Below, piece by piece: positions 57,672 to 64,000 of a DNA stretch of 64,000 nt; position 1 is the first letter of the stretch; the number at the start of each line of letters is the position of its first letter. The position numbers were made by a program, and so were the translations under genes. The notes below the pieces were generated by a model. It searched no databases. It had not been told where the DNA came from and was given only the letters and a program-made list of their open reading frames with translations. This DNA comes from Pseudomonadota bacterium (GTDB lineage Bacteria > Pseudomonadota > Alphaproteobacteria > Dongiales > Dongiaceae), in NCBI GenBank assembly GCA_021792365.1, contig JAJYUT010000001.1, positions 1 to 64,000 on the forward strand, in the 5' to 3' direction.

Positions 57672-57792
57672 CCGGTGCCATTATCCCCAATGCAAGGCGC
57701 GTTGATTATGGCATATCGCCTGCTATCGTGGATGCCGGAATTTAGCCCGCCGGAACTTCATCCGCGTTCCGCCGCGCTTTCTGGGAGCAAAC

Positions 57793-58563
57793 ATGGCCGA
57801 GCTCGACATCGCCGTCATCCCGCTGCTGAAGGACAATTACGGCTACCTGATCCACGATCCCGCGAGCGGCGAGACGGCGGCCGTCGACCCCTCCGTGGCG
57901 CAGCCCATGCTGGACGCGGCGGCGGCGCGCGGCTGGCGCATCAGCCACATCCTCAACACGCACCACCACTGGGACCACACCGACGGCAATCTCGGCCTCA
58001 AGCAGGCGACCGGCGCCAGAGTGGTGGGGCCGGCCTATGACCGCGACCGCATTCCCGCCATCGACGAGGCGGTGGACGAGGCGAGCGGCTTCGGCTTCGC
58101 CGGCCACCACGCCGATGTCCTGTTCATCCCCGGCCACACGCGCGGACACATCGCGTTCTATTTCGCGGACAGCAAGGCGGTGTTCTGCGGCGACACGCTG
58201 TTCTCCATCGGCTGCGGGCGGACCTTCGAAGGCACTGCGCAGCAGATGTGGGATTCGCTCACCAAGCTGCGCGACCTGCCGGACGACACCTGGATCTATT
58301 GCGGGCACGAATATACCGAGAGCAATTGCCGCTTCGCGGTGACGGTTGAGCCGGAGAACCGGGACCTCGCCGAATTCGCCGAGGCGGTGAAGCACGCGCG
58401 GGCGCAGGGCGAGCAGACCATCCCCTCCAATCTCGGCATCGAGAAGTTCTGCAATCCGTTCCTGCGCGCCGACCAGCCGCGCCTGCTGGAGAAGTTCGGC
58501 GGGCCTGAACGCGACCCGGCCATTGCTTTCGGCGCGATCCGCGCCGCCAAGGACAAGTTCTAG
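57793..58563 (+). CDS. gloB: Hydroxyacylglutathione hydrolase (glyoxalase II)
   Basis: A 256-residue metallo-beta-lactamase-fold enzyme. THHHWDHTDGN is the THxHxDH zinc motif, PGHTRGHIAFYF supplies the next His, FCGDTLFSIGCGR the bridging Asp, and YCGHEYTESNCRFA the last His with the glutathione-binding residues. The C-terminal helical domain ends NPFLRADQPRLLEKF. It hydrolyses S-D-lactoylglutathione from methylglyoxal detoxification. Confidence 0.95.
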   Translation: MAELDIAVIPLLKDNYGYLIHDPASGETAAVDPSVAQPMLDAAAARGWRISHILNTHHHWDHTDGNLGLKQATGARVVGPAYDRDRIPAIDEAVDEASGFGFAGHHADVLFIPGHTRGHIAFYFADSKAVFCGDTLFSIGCGRTFEGTAQQMWDSLTKLRDLPDDTWIYCGHEYTESNCRFAVTVEPENRDLAEFAEAVKHARAQGEQTIPSNLGIEKFCNPFLRADQPRLLEKFGGPERDPAIAFGAIRAAKDKF

Positions 58564-58593
58564 CCCATCCCCATCGCGACCAGGAGCCACCCG

Positions 58594-59181
58594 ATGAAGC
58601 TGCGCTATTCGACCACCTCGCCTTTCGTGCGCAAGGTGCACGTTCTGGCGATCGAGACCGGCCAGATCGACAGGATCGAGCTGGTGAAGACGGTCACCGC
58701 CGATCCCGATCTCGGCCGCAACAACCCGCTGCAGAAGGTGCCGGCGCTGGCGCTGGATGACGGTACCTCGCTCTACGATTCGCGCGTCATCTGCGAGTAT
58801 CTCGACGCGCAGGCGGGCGGCACGTTCTTCCCGCCGTCAGGGCCGGCGCGCTGGACCGCGCTGCGGCGCCAGGCACTGGCCGACGGCATGATGGACGCGG
58901 CGGTGCTGCGGCTGATGGAAAGCAAGCGGCCGGAGACCCTGCGCTCCGAGGAGTGGGATAAGCGGCAGAAGCTGAAGGTGGCGCAGGGCCTGGCGGCGCT
59001 GGAGGCCGATCACCTGGGTCCGCAGCTCGACATCGGCACGCTCTCGGTGGCGATCGTGCTCGACTATCTCGACTTCCGCTTCAAGGCGGAGGATTGGCGG
59101 CCGGCGCATCCGAAGCTCGCGGCCTGGCACAAGACCTTCTCCGAGCGCGCCTCGCTCAGGAAGACGCTGCCGCACGATTGA
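58594..59181 (+). CDS. Glutathione S-transferase-family protein
   Basis: A 195-residue protein. MKLRYSTTSPFVRKVHVLAIETGQIDRIELVKTV is the thioredoxin-like N-domain with Ser as the likely active residue, NPLQKVPALALDDGTSLYDSRVICEYLDAQAGG carries the cis-Pro and the ES/DS glutathione contact, and the C-domain follows (LSVAIVLDYLDFRF). It is 30 bases after gloB on the same strand, consistent with a shared glutathione theme. Confidence 0.9.
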   Translation: MKLRYSTTSPFVRKVHVLAIETGQIDRIELVKTVTADPDLGRNNPLQKVPALALDDGTSLYDSRVICEYLDAQAGGTFFPPSGPARWTALRRQALADGMMDAAVLRLMESKRPETLRSEEWDKRQKLKVAQGLAALEADHLGPQLDIGTLSVAIVLDYLDFRFKAEDWRPAHPKLAAWHKTFSERASLRKTLPHD

Positions 59182-59205
59182 GAAGGCGCGGCGCTCTCTT
59201 CCTTC

Positions 59206-59305
59206 GTCATGGCAAGGCTTGGCCTTGCCATCCACGAGTTTCGTTAAGCAAGAACGAGTTGCCGCAGGCAAACTCGTGGATCCCAAGGCCAAGCCTTGGG
59301 ATGAC
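59206..59305. repeat. Dispersed repeat family B, copy 2
   Basis: Outer arms GTCATGGCAAGGCTTGG and CCAAGCCTTGGGATGAC, inner arms ATCCACGAGTT and AACTCGTGGAT. A nearly perfect 100-base inverted repeat between the convergent GST and exporter genes, where it could act as a bidirectional terminator. Confidence 0.85.
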
Positions 59306-59316
59306 GGGTATGTTGA

Positions 59317-60243
59317 TCAAGCAGGTTGCGAAGCCTTGCGCATCCACAGGTCGCGCGAGGCGATCACCGCGCCGCCGATGATCAGCAGGCAGGCGAGGAT
59401 GACGGTGGCCGTCGCCTCCGCCTGGCCGGCGAGGATCAGCAGGATCGTGGAGAGCAGCGGCGAGGCGTAGGAGCAGGCGCCGAGCGCCTTGATGTCGCCG
59501 CGCTTGACGCCGTAATCCCACACGAAGAACGCGAGCCCCACCGGCCCAAGGCCGAGCGCGATCACCGCGGCCCATTGCCAGCCACCGGCGGGCCAGATCG
59601 CGGGCTCGCCGACCGCGAGGTGCGCGACAAACCCGAGCAGCGCGGTCGCGCCGCAGAAGGCGCCGACCAGGTCCGTCGGCGCCTGGCCGAAGCGGCGGCT
59701 CATGACCGAATAGATCGACCAGGTGAAGGCGCAGCCCAGGGCCGCCAGATACCCGGCGATGTAGCGCGCCTCGAACGCGAGCGCGCCATCCGCCCGCTGC
59801 AGCACCAGCAGGGCCGCGCCGACCAGGCCGATCGCGCCGCCCAGCAGGTGCGTCCAATGCAGCCGCTCGCCCGGCAGCAGCGCCGAGAGCAGCACGATCA
59901 GCAGCGGCCAGAGATAGGCGATCAGGCTCGCCTCCACGGGCGGGGCATGGTCGAGGGCGGTGAAGTAGAGCGCGTGATAGCCGAACAGCCCAACGATGCC
60001 GAGCGCCCACACAGGCCAGGGCTGGCGGAAGATGGCGAGGAAGCGCGCGCGGTCGCGCCGCGCGAGCCAGAGCCAGCGCAGCAGCGAGACCGCGAAGGCG
60101 ATGCCGAAGGTGAGGCCGAGCAGCAGGAAGGGCGGCACCTGCCCCGTCGCGGTGGTGAACAGCGCAAGCGTCGCCCAGAGCAGGACGGCGATGAAGCCGA
60201 TCAGCGTCGCGCGCAATCGTTCCGGTTGAGCTGGGGCAGACAT
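59317..60243 (-). CDS. DMT-family exporter, YddG-like
   Basis: A 308-residue protein with ten hydrophobic segments. RATLIGFIAVLLWATLALFTTATGQVPPFLLLGLTFGIAFAV and GYHALYFTALDHAPPVEASLIAYLWPLLIVLLSALLPGERL are close to the aromatic amino-acid exporter YddG branch, and the WDYGVKRGDIKALGACSYASPLLSTILLI loop is typical. Aromatic amino acid export is a good guess and fits the tyrosine operon a few kilobases away. Start at MSAPAQPERLR. Confidence 0.87.
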   Translation of the reverse strand: MSAPAQPERLRATLIGFIAVLLWATLALFTTATGQVPPFLLLGLTFGIAFAVSLLRWLWLARRDRARFLAIFRQPWPVWALGIVGLFGYHALYFTALDHAPPVEASLIAYLWPLLIVLLSALLPGERLHWTHLLGGAIGLVGAALLVLQRADGALAFEARYIAGYLAALGCAFTWSIYSVMSRRFGQAPTDLVGAFCGATALLGFVAHLAVGEPAIWPAGGWQWAAVIALGLGPVGLAFFVWDYGVKRGDIKALGACSYASPLLSTILLILAGQAEATATVILACLLIIGGAVIASRDLWMRKASQPA

Positions 60244-60292
60244 GGGGCGCGTGGGTCGCACGGCGCCGGCCCCTTGTCAAGCGGGCGCCGCC

Positions 60293-60793
60293 CTATGCGT
60301 TGAAGCGGATATAGGGCGCCAGATAGAGGATCAGCAGCCAGTTGGCGGCGAGGATGAGCGCCAGCATGAAGAACAGCAGGATGTAGCGATGCACGTTGGC
60401 CTCGCGCGGCGGCAGATAGGCCCGCACGTCGCGCAGCACGTTGGAGAAGCGCTCGCTGATCATGTTGAGCTTGCCGCGCTCCGCCTGCTGCCAGAACTGA
60501 AAGATCGCCAGCGCGTAGATGGTGCCGCCGCTGACCGCCATGCTGATGATGACGATGGCCTGGATGATGAAGCCGTAATGCGGGGAGAACTCGCCGAGCA
60601 CGCCGAGCGCCACGAACAGCAGCAGCGCGCCGGCCGTGGTCGTCCATTGCTGCGATTTCGCGAAGCGCACGGAATCGGCGCACTCGCGATACATCATCAG
60701 CATTTCCGCATGGGTCTTGTCGTCGAGGTCGCTGGGCACAACGACCAACGCTTCGCCCGCATCCTCGTCGGGTTTTTCCGGCGCCTTCGCCAT
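60293..60793 (-). CDS. Hypothetical membrane protein
   Basis: A 166-residue protein with an acidic N-terminus (PEKPDEDAGEALVVVPSDLDDKTHAEMLMMYRECADSVRFAKSQQW) and three hydrophobic helices (AGALLLFVALGVLGEF; IIQAIVIISMAVSGGTIYALAIFQFW; YILLFFMLALILAANWLLILYLAPYI). No family recognised with confidence. It lies 49 bases upstream of the exporter gene on the same strand. Confidence 0.72.
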   Translation of the reverse strand: MAKAPEKPDEDAGEALVVVPSDLDDKTHAEMLMMYRECADSVRFAKSQQWTTTAGALLLFVALGVLGEFSPHYGFIIQAIVIISMAVSGGTIYALAIFQFWQQAERGKLNMISERFSNVLRDVRAYLPPREANVHRYILLFFMLALILAANWLLILYLAPYIRFNA

Positions 60794-60885
60794 CCTGATC
60801 TCCTCCGCCTGCCATGGTTGGTGGTTTCGGTTAAATTTGGCTTAAAACAACAGGAGAGGCCGGGCGGCTGCATGTGAACAGAGGA

Positions 60886-60909
60886 CCCCTCCCCCTGCCG
60901 GAGGAGGGG
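60886..60909. repeat. Small G/C hairpin
   Basis: CCCCTCC (60886-60892) and GGAGGGG (60903-60909) pair over a short loop, between the membrane protein gene (starts 60793) and the SnoaL-like gene (ends 60936), both on the minus strand. Possible weak terminator for the SnoaL-like gene. Confidence 0.4.
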
Positions 60910-60935
60910 CGCCCGCTCGTCAGCGGGAACTGCGC

Positions 60936-61379
60936 TCAGGGCTTGAGGTCAATGGCGGCGCGGTAGCTGCCATCCATGTAGAACGGCACGGACGTGTGCT
61001 CGTGGGCGATCATCCAGGCGCCGCTGAGCTTGCGCAGGCAGAGGGTCTGGCGCACCCAGACATCGGCCCGTTCGCCGGTCGTCTTGGTGCCGCTGATCCG
61101 GACAAAGCCGTGGCAACAGGCGAGGTCGCCGGCAACGGCAATGGCGAGATCGCGCGTCTCGTAGCCGATCGGGCCGCGCCAGGTCGCGAACCACTCGTTG
61201 AGCCCCGGCTCGCCCTGCGCGCCGCTCGCCGTGTTGCGCAAGGGCGGCGCGAGGTCAAAGATCACGCTGTCTGCCGTGTAGCAGGCGACGGCCGCCTTGG
61301 CGTCCTTGTCGTGGGTCGCGCGGGCCTGGCGGCCGATCAGGCTGCGGATCTCCGCTTCGGCCGATGCATCGTGGGTCAT
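60936..61379 (-). CDS. SnoaL/DUF4440-like protein
   Basis: A 147-residue NTF2-like protein: AEIRSLIGRQARATHDKDAKAAVACYTADSVIFDLAPPL, LNEWFATWRGPIGYETRDLAIAVAGDLACCHGFVRI, VWVRQTLCLRKLSGAWMIAHEHTSVPFYMDG. HEHTSVPFYMDG is common in YybH-type family members of this fold. GGGAGACGACC precedes the ATG at 61379. It follows the SRPBCC gene by 87 bases on the same strand. Confidence 0.85.
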   Translation of the reverse strand: MTHDASAEAEIRSLIGRQARATHDKDAKAAVACYTADSVIFDLAPPLRNTASGAQGEPGLNEWFATWRGPIGYETRDLAIAVAGDLACCHGFVRISGTKTTGERADVWVRQTLCLRKLSGAWMIAHEHTSVPFYMDGSYRAAIDLKP

Positions 61380-61420
61380 GGTCGTCTCCCTTTCCGGGCG
61401 CGTGGGGCCACCGGCAGCCC

Positions 61421-61436
61421 GCTCCCCTGCGGGAGC
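61421..61436. repeat. Perfect 6-bp hairpin
   Basis: GCTCCC-ctgc-GGGAGC lies between the SRPBCC gene end and the SnoaL-like gene start. It is within 42 bases of the latter's start codon, so it could affect ribosome access. Confidence 0.4.
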
Positions 61437-61466
61437 AAGCCGCCGTGGCATCGCACGCGGATTTGG

Positions 61467-61946
61467 CTAGATGCGGGCGGCGAGGGCGGCGAGCTGGTCG
61501 GCGCACTGGCCCCAGCCCTCGTGGAAGCCCATCTCCTCGTGGGTCTTGCGGTCCTCCGCATTCCAATGCAGGGCGCGGGCCGTGTAGCGGGTCTTGCCGC
61601 CTTCGTCGGCGAAAGTGACGATGGCCGTCATGAACGGCTTGGCCGAGGGCTCCCAGGCCTTGGTGTAGGCGTCGGTGAAGACCACCTTCTCGTTCTTCAC
61701 GACCTCCAGGATCACGCCGGGATTGGGGAATTCCTGGCCGTCGGGGCCGCGCATGACGATGAGGCTGGCGCCGCCCGGCCGCAGGTCCATCTCGGCATGG
61801 GTGACGGTCCAGGGCAGCGGCGCAAACCACTGCTTCATCAGCTCCGGCTCGGTCCAGCAGCGAAAGAGCTTGTCCCGCGGCGCGTCGATCAGGCGGGTCA
61901 GGACGAGCTCGCGGTCGGCGTCAGGGCTCTGGGGGGCTCCACACAT
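61467..61946 (-). CDS. SRPBCC (AHSA1-type) protein
   Basis: A 159-residue protein starting MCGAPQSPDADRELVLTRLIDAPRDKLFRCWTEPELMKQWFAPLPWTVTHAEMDLRPGG, which is the AHSA1/START-like pattern, ending MGFHEGWGQCADQLAALAARI. GGAGACGAAT precedes the ATG. These proteins bind hydrophobic ligands and often occur beside ECF42 sigma factors, as here (66 bases downstream of it), suggesting they share control. Confidence 0.88.
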   Translation of the reverse strand: MCGAPQSPDADRELVLTRLIDAPRDKLFRCWTEPELMKQWFAPLPWTVTHAEMDLRPGGASLIVMRGPDGQEFPNPGVILEVVKNEKVVFTDAYTKAWEPSAKPFMTAIVTFADEGGKTRYTARALHWNAEDRKTHEEMGFHEGWGQCADQLAALAARI

Positions 61947-62012
61947 ATTCGTCTCCTCTTGGCTGGCTCTCATCCCAAGGACGAATGGTCCAGGGCCGTT
62001 CCGACAGCGCTC

Positions 62013-63281
62013 TCACACTTTTTTCGCGGCGGGCGCGCTGTCCTTCTGCAGGCGGTCGAGCTGGGCGCGGATGTGGGCGGCTTCCGCCGCATTGTTGGCG
62101 AGGGCGATGGCGCGGTCGAAGGCGACGCGCGCGTCCTCGTCGCGGCCAAGCTCGAGGAACATCGCCCCCTTCACGCCGAAGAAGTAGAAATAGCCGGAGA
62201 GGTCCGTCGCCAGCGGCTCGATCATGGCGAGGGCCGCTTCGGGGCCGTGCAGCTTGGACACCGCCACGGCGCGGTTCAGCGTCACGACCGGCGAGGGCAT
62301 CAGGCGTTCCAGCGTGGCGTAGAGCAGGTCGATCTCGCCCCAGTCGGTATCCTCCGGCCGCTTCGCGCGGGCATGCAGCGCGGCGATGGCCGCCTGCACC
62401 TGGTAGGGGCCGGGACGGCGGTGGCGCAGCGCCTTGTCGATCAGGGCCAGGCCCTCGGCGATCATCGGCTGCTTCCACAGGGTGCGATCCTGGTCCGCCA
62501 GCAGGATGATGGCGCCGTTCTCATCGAAGCGGGCGGCGGAGCGCGCGTGCTGCAGCAGCATCAGCGCGAGCAGGCCCATGATCTCCGGCTCGTTCTGGAA
62601 CAGGCGCAGCAGCAGGCGCGCGAGGCGGATCGCCTCGTCGCACAGCGGCGCGCGCAGCGGCAGATCCCCGCCGGTCGCGGAATAGCCCTCGTTGAAGACG
62701 AGATAGATCATGCGCGCGACGATGCCGAGCCGCTCCGCGCGTTCCGGCGCGCCGGGCGTCTCGAACGGCACGTCGGCCTTGGCGATGCGCGCCTTGGCCC
62801 GGGTGATGCGCTGCTCCATCGCGCTCTCGCCGACCAGGAAGGCGCGCGCGATCTGCGCAACGCTGAGGCCGGAGACAATGCGCAAGGCGAGCGCGATCTG
62901 CTGCGTCTCCGGCAGCTCCGGATGGCAGCAGATGAAGAGCAGGCGCAGGATGTCGTCGCGGTACTGCGATTCGTCCAGCCGGTCGGCGATGGCGCTCTCG
63001 GCATCGCTCAGGTCGGAGAGCGCATCGTCGTCCGGCAAGGGCTGCTGCCTCGACTGCCGGCGCGCCGCGTCGATCCCGACATTGCGCCCGACCATGATGA
63101 GCCAGGCGGCGGGATCGCGCGGCGGGCCGTTGCGCGGCCAGGTGTCCAGCGCCTTCAGGCACGCGTTCTGGAACGCTTCCTCGGCGCTGTCGAGGTCGCG
63201 GAAATAGCGCAGCAGGGCGCTGACCGCCCGAGGCCGCGCGGAGGTCAAGGCCGCATCGATCCAGGCGATGTCGTCGTTCAT
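62013..63281 (-). CDS. ECF42-type RNA polymerase sigma factor
   Basis: A 422-residue sigma factor. Region 2 is RAVSALLRYFRDLDSAEEAFQNACLKALDTWPRNGPPRDPAAWLIMVGRNVGID, region 4 is LPETQQIALALRIVSGLSVAQIARAFLVGESAMEQRITRAKARI. About 200 extra C-terminal residues are TPR-like (GLLALMLLQHARSAARF, AALHARAKRPEDTDWGEIDLLYATLERL, ALAMIEPLATDLSGYFYFFGVKGAMFLELGRDEDARVAFDRAI), which is what sets ECF42 apart. No anti-sigma gene is near, in line with the family. It overlaps the DGPF gene by four bases. Confidence 0.92.
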   Translation of the reverse strand: MNDDIAWIDAALTSARPRAVSALLRYFRDLDSAEEAFQNACLKALDTWPRNGPPRDPAAWLIMVGRNVGIDAARRQSRQQPLPDDDALSDLSDAESAIADRLDESQYRDDILRLLFICCHPELPETQQIALALRIVSGLSVAQIARAFLVGESAMEQRITRAKARIAKADVPFETPGAPERAERLGIVARMIYLVFNEGYSATGGDLPLRAPLCDEAIRLARLLLRLFQNEPEIMGLLALMLLQHARSAARFDENGAIILLADQDRTLWKQPMIAEGLALIDKALRHRRPGPYQVQAAIAALHARAKRPEDTDWGEIDLLYATLERLMPSPVVTLNRAVAVSKLHGPEAALAMIEPLATDLSGYFYFFGVKGAMFLELGRDEDARVAFDRAIALANNAAEAAHIRAQLDRLQKDSAPAAKKV

Positions 63282-63664
63282 TGCTTGAGCGTTCCCGATT
63301 TGAGATCGCCGGGTCGGAACTGGAGCAGCGGGCGAATTTCGTAGGAGCCGCCGGGATTGGCCTTGCCGAGTTCCTTCGCGAAATCCAGCGCATCGTCCAG
63401 GGAGTCGCAATCCACCACGTAGAAGCCGAGCAACTGCTCCTTGGTCTCGGCGAACGGCCCGTCGATCACCAAAGGCGGCTCGCGGTCCTTGCGCAGGGTG
63501 GTGGCCGCCGTGGTCGGCATCAGGCGCGCGACCGGGCCGAGCCTGCCGGCCTTCGCCATCTTCTCCTGCGCGGCGATCAGCCTGGTCATCGCGGCCTCCT
63601 CCTCCTGCTTGGACCAGGAAAAGACCGTCTCCTCGGAATTGTAGCAAAGAACGGCATAAAGCAT
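63278..63664 (-). CDS. YCII/DGPF-domain protein
   Basis: A 128-residue ferredoxin-like-fold protein, MLYAVLCYNSEETVFSWSKQEEEAAMTRLIAAQEKM and VIDGPFAETKEQLLGFYVVDCDSLDDALDFA, containing the DGPF motif itself. DGPF proteins are the usual partners and targets of ECF42 sigma factors. Their chemistry is unknown. ATGA overlap with the sigma gene downstream. Confidence 0.93.
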   Translation of the reverse strand: MLYAVLCYNSEETVFSWSKQEEEAAMTRLIAAQEKMAKAGRLGPVARLMPTTAATTLRKDREPPLVIDGPFAETKEQLLGFYVVDCDSLDDALDFAKELGKANPGGSYEIRPLLQFRPGDLKSGTLKQ

Positions 63665-63821
63665 GGGGGCACCCTTATTCGATCAGAGGACGAACGAGTA
63701 TGCCCGGCGCCGACAGGGACCGGGAAAAATTTCTGCCGATAAAACGATGCAGCTCTTCCTTGCGGACGAACCTGGATTCCAAAGGTCCGGCGGATTAACA
63801 TCCAACGAAGGAGGGACCGGC

Positions 63822-64000
63822 ATGGGACGCCGCCTGGCGGCAATTCTCTCCACCGATGTCGTGGGCTATTCGCGGTTGATGGCCGCGGATGAGGCCGGCA
63901 CCTTGGCGCGGCTCAAGGCTTTCCGCCATGGCGTCATCGATCCCTTGATCGCCGAGCACAACGGCCGCCTTGTCAAGCTGATGGGCGATGGCGCATTGGT
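63822..64000 (+). CDS. Class III adenylate/guanylate cyclase, 5' part (truncated by window end)
   Basis: GGAGGG precedes the ATG. The 59 residues read MGRRLAAILSTDVVGYSRLM, AADEAGTLARLKAFRHGVID, PLIAEHNGRLVKLMGDGAL, the start of a class III cyclase: AAILSTDVVGYSRLM has the first metal-binding Asp and KLMGDGAL the second. In Alphaproteobacteria such genes often continue into a TPR domain. It is divergent from the ECF42 unit. Confidence 0.9.
   Translation, partial: MGRRLAAILSTDVVGYSRLMAADEAGTLARLKAFRHGVIDPLIAEHNGRLVKLMGDGAL

Noticed and set aside
60996-63344. Long open frame on the plus strand (782 codons)
   Set aside because: Antisense to the ECF42 sigma and AHSA1 genes; no domain pattern.

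Overview
The window is GC-rich chromosomal DNA, densely coded on both strands, and reads as core metabolism of an aerobic, free-living alphaproteobacterium. Pointers are homospermidine synthase, a DUF2125 protein, a heme A synthase of the COX15/CtaA type, an ECF42-type sigma factor with a DGPF/YCII partner, and the neighbourhood of chorismate mutase, hisC, tyrA, methyltransferase and gloB. A Rhodospirillales- or Micropepsales-like source is my inference; there is no rRNA or other marker to fix it. I see no phage, insertion sequence, CRISPR array or complete tRNA/rRNA gene.

Layout. 0-3 kb: the end of an autotransporter barrel, then a coupled pair encoding a zinc metallopeptidase and a D-Ala-D-Ala-ligase-like ATP-grasp enzyme. 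3-10 kb: an exported hydrolase, small VOC and DUF4440 proteins, mutL, a YqaE/Pmp3 peptide, and two nucleotide-sugar genes (dehydrogenase and epimerase) for surface polysaccharide. 10-25.4 kb: a polyamine region holding a MarR regulator, a class III aminotransferase, a LuxR-type regulator, homospermidine synthase, a ChaC-like gamma-glutamylcyclotransferase, a PuuB-like oxidase and a four-gene spermidine/putrescine-type ABC importer. Four copies of a roughly 110-125 bp palindromic repeat lie between these genes and I found none elsewhere in the window. 25.5-30.4 kb: a CobW GTPase, heme A synthase, a decayed RelE/HigB toxin gene, an unusual exported NTR-like/TPR/pentapeptide protein and cytidine deaminase.

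30.5-40.7 kb: a flavin/Fe-S oxidoreductase diverges from a full leucine-degradation operon (isovaleryl-CoA dehydrogenase, methylcrotonyl-CoA carboxylase beta, methylglutaconyl-CoA hydratase, carboxylase alpha, HMG-CoA lyase) whose last gene overlaps a second PuuB-like oxidase. 40.7-41.7 kb: three small ORFs including a zinc ribbon. 41.7-47.3 kb: a PLP amino-acid deaminase-like gene and an operon puuE-alc-allA-aceB that takes allantoin to glyoxylate and on to malate. 47.4-53.1 kb: pseudouridine synthase, membrane proteins, a peroxiredoxin-like/prolyl-hydroxylase fusion, a 57-residue basic protein, and a zinc alcohol dehydrogenase coupled to a membrane protein.

53.1-60.3 kb: a tyrosine/phenylalanine operon (chorismate mutase with a degenerate prephenate-dehydratase-like tail, hisC, tyrA, small chorismate mutase), a frame-broken DUF6188-like gene coupled to a methyltransferase, gloB, a GST and a YddG-like exporter. 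60.3-64 kb: membrane and SnoaL-like proteins, an AHSA1/SRPBCC protein, the ECF42 sigma with its DGPF partner, and the start of a class III nucleotide cyclase.

Most likely to reward follow-up: the metallopeptidase/ATP-grasp pair, the NTR-TPR-pentapeptide protein, the perfect 13-bp hairpin inside the polyamine transporter operon, the frame-broken DUF6188-like gene, and the small genes at 7.4 kb and 51 kb.
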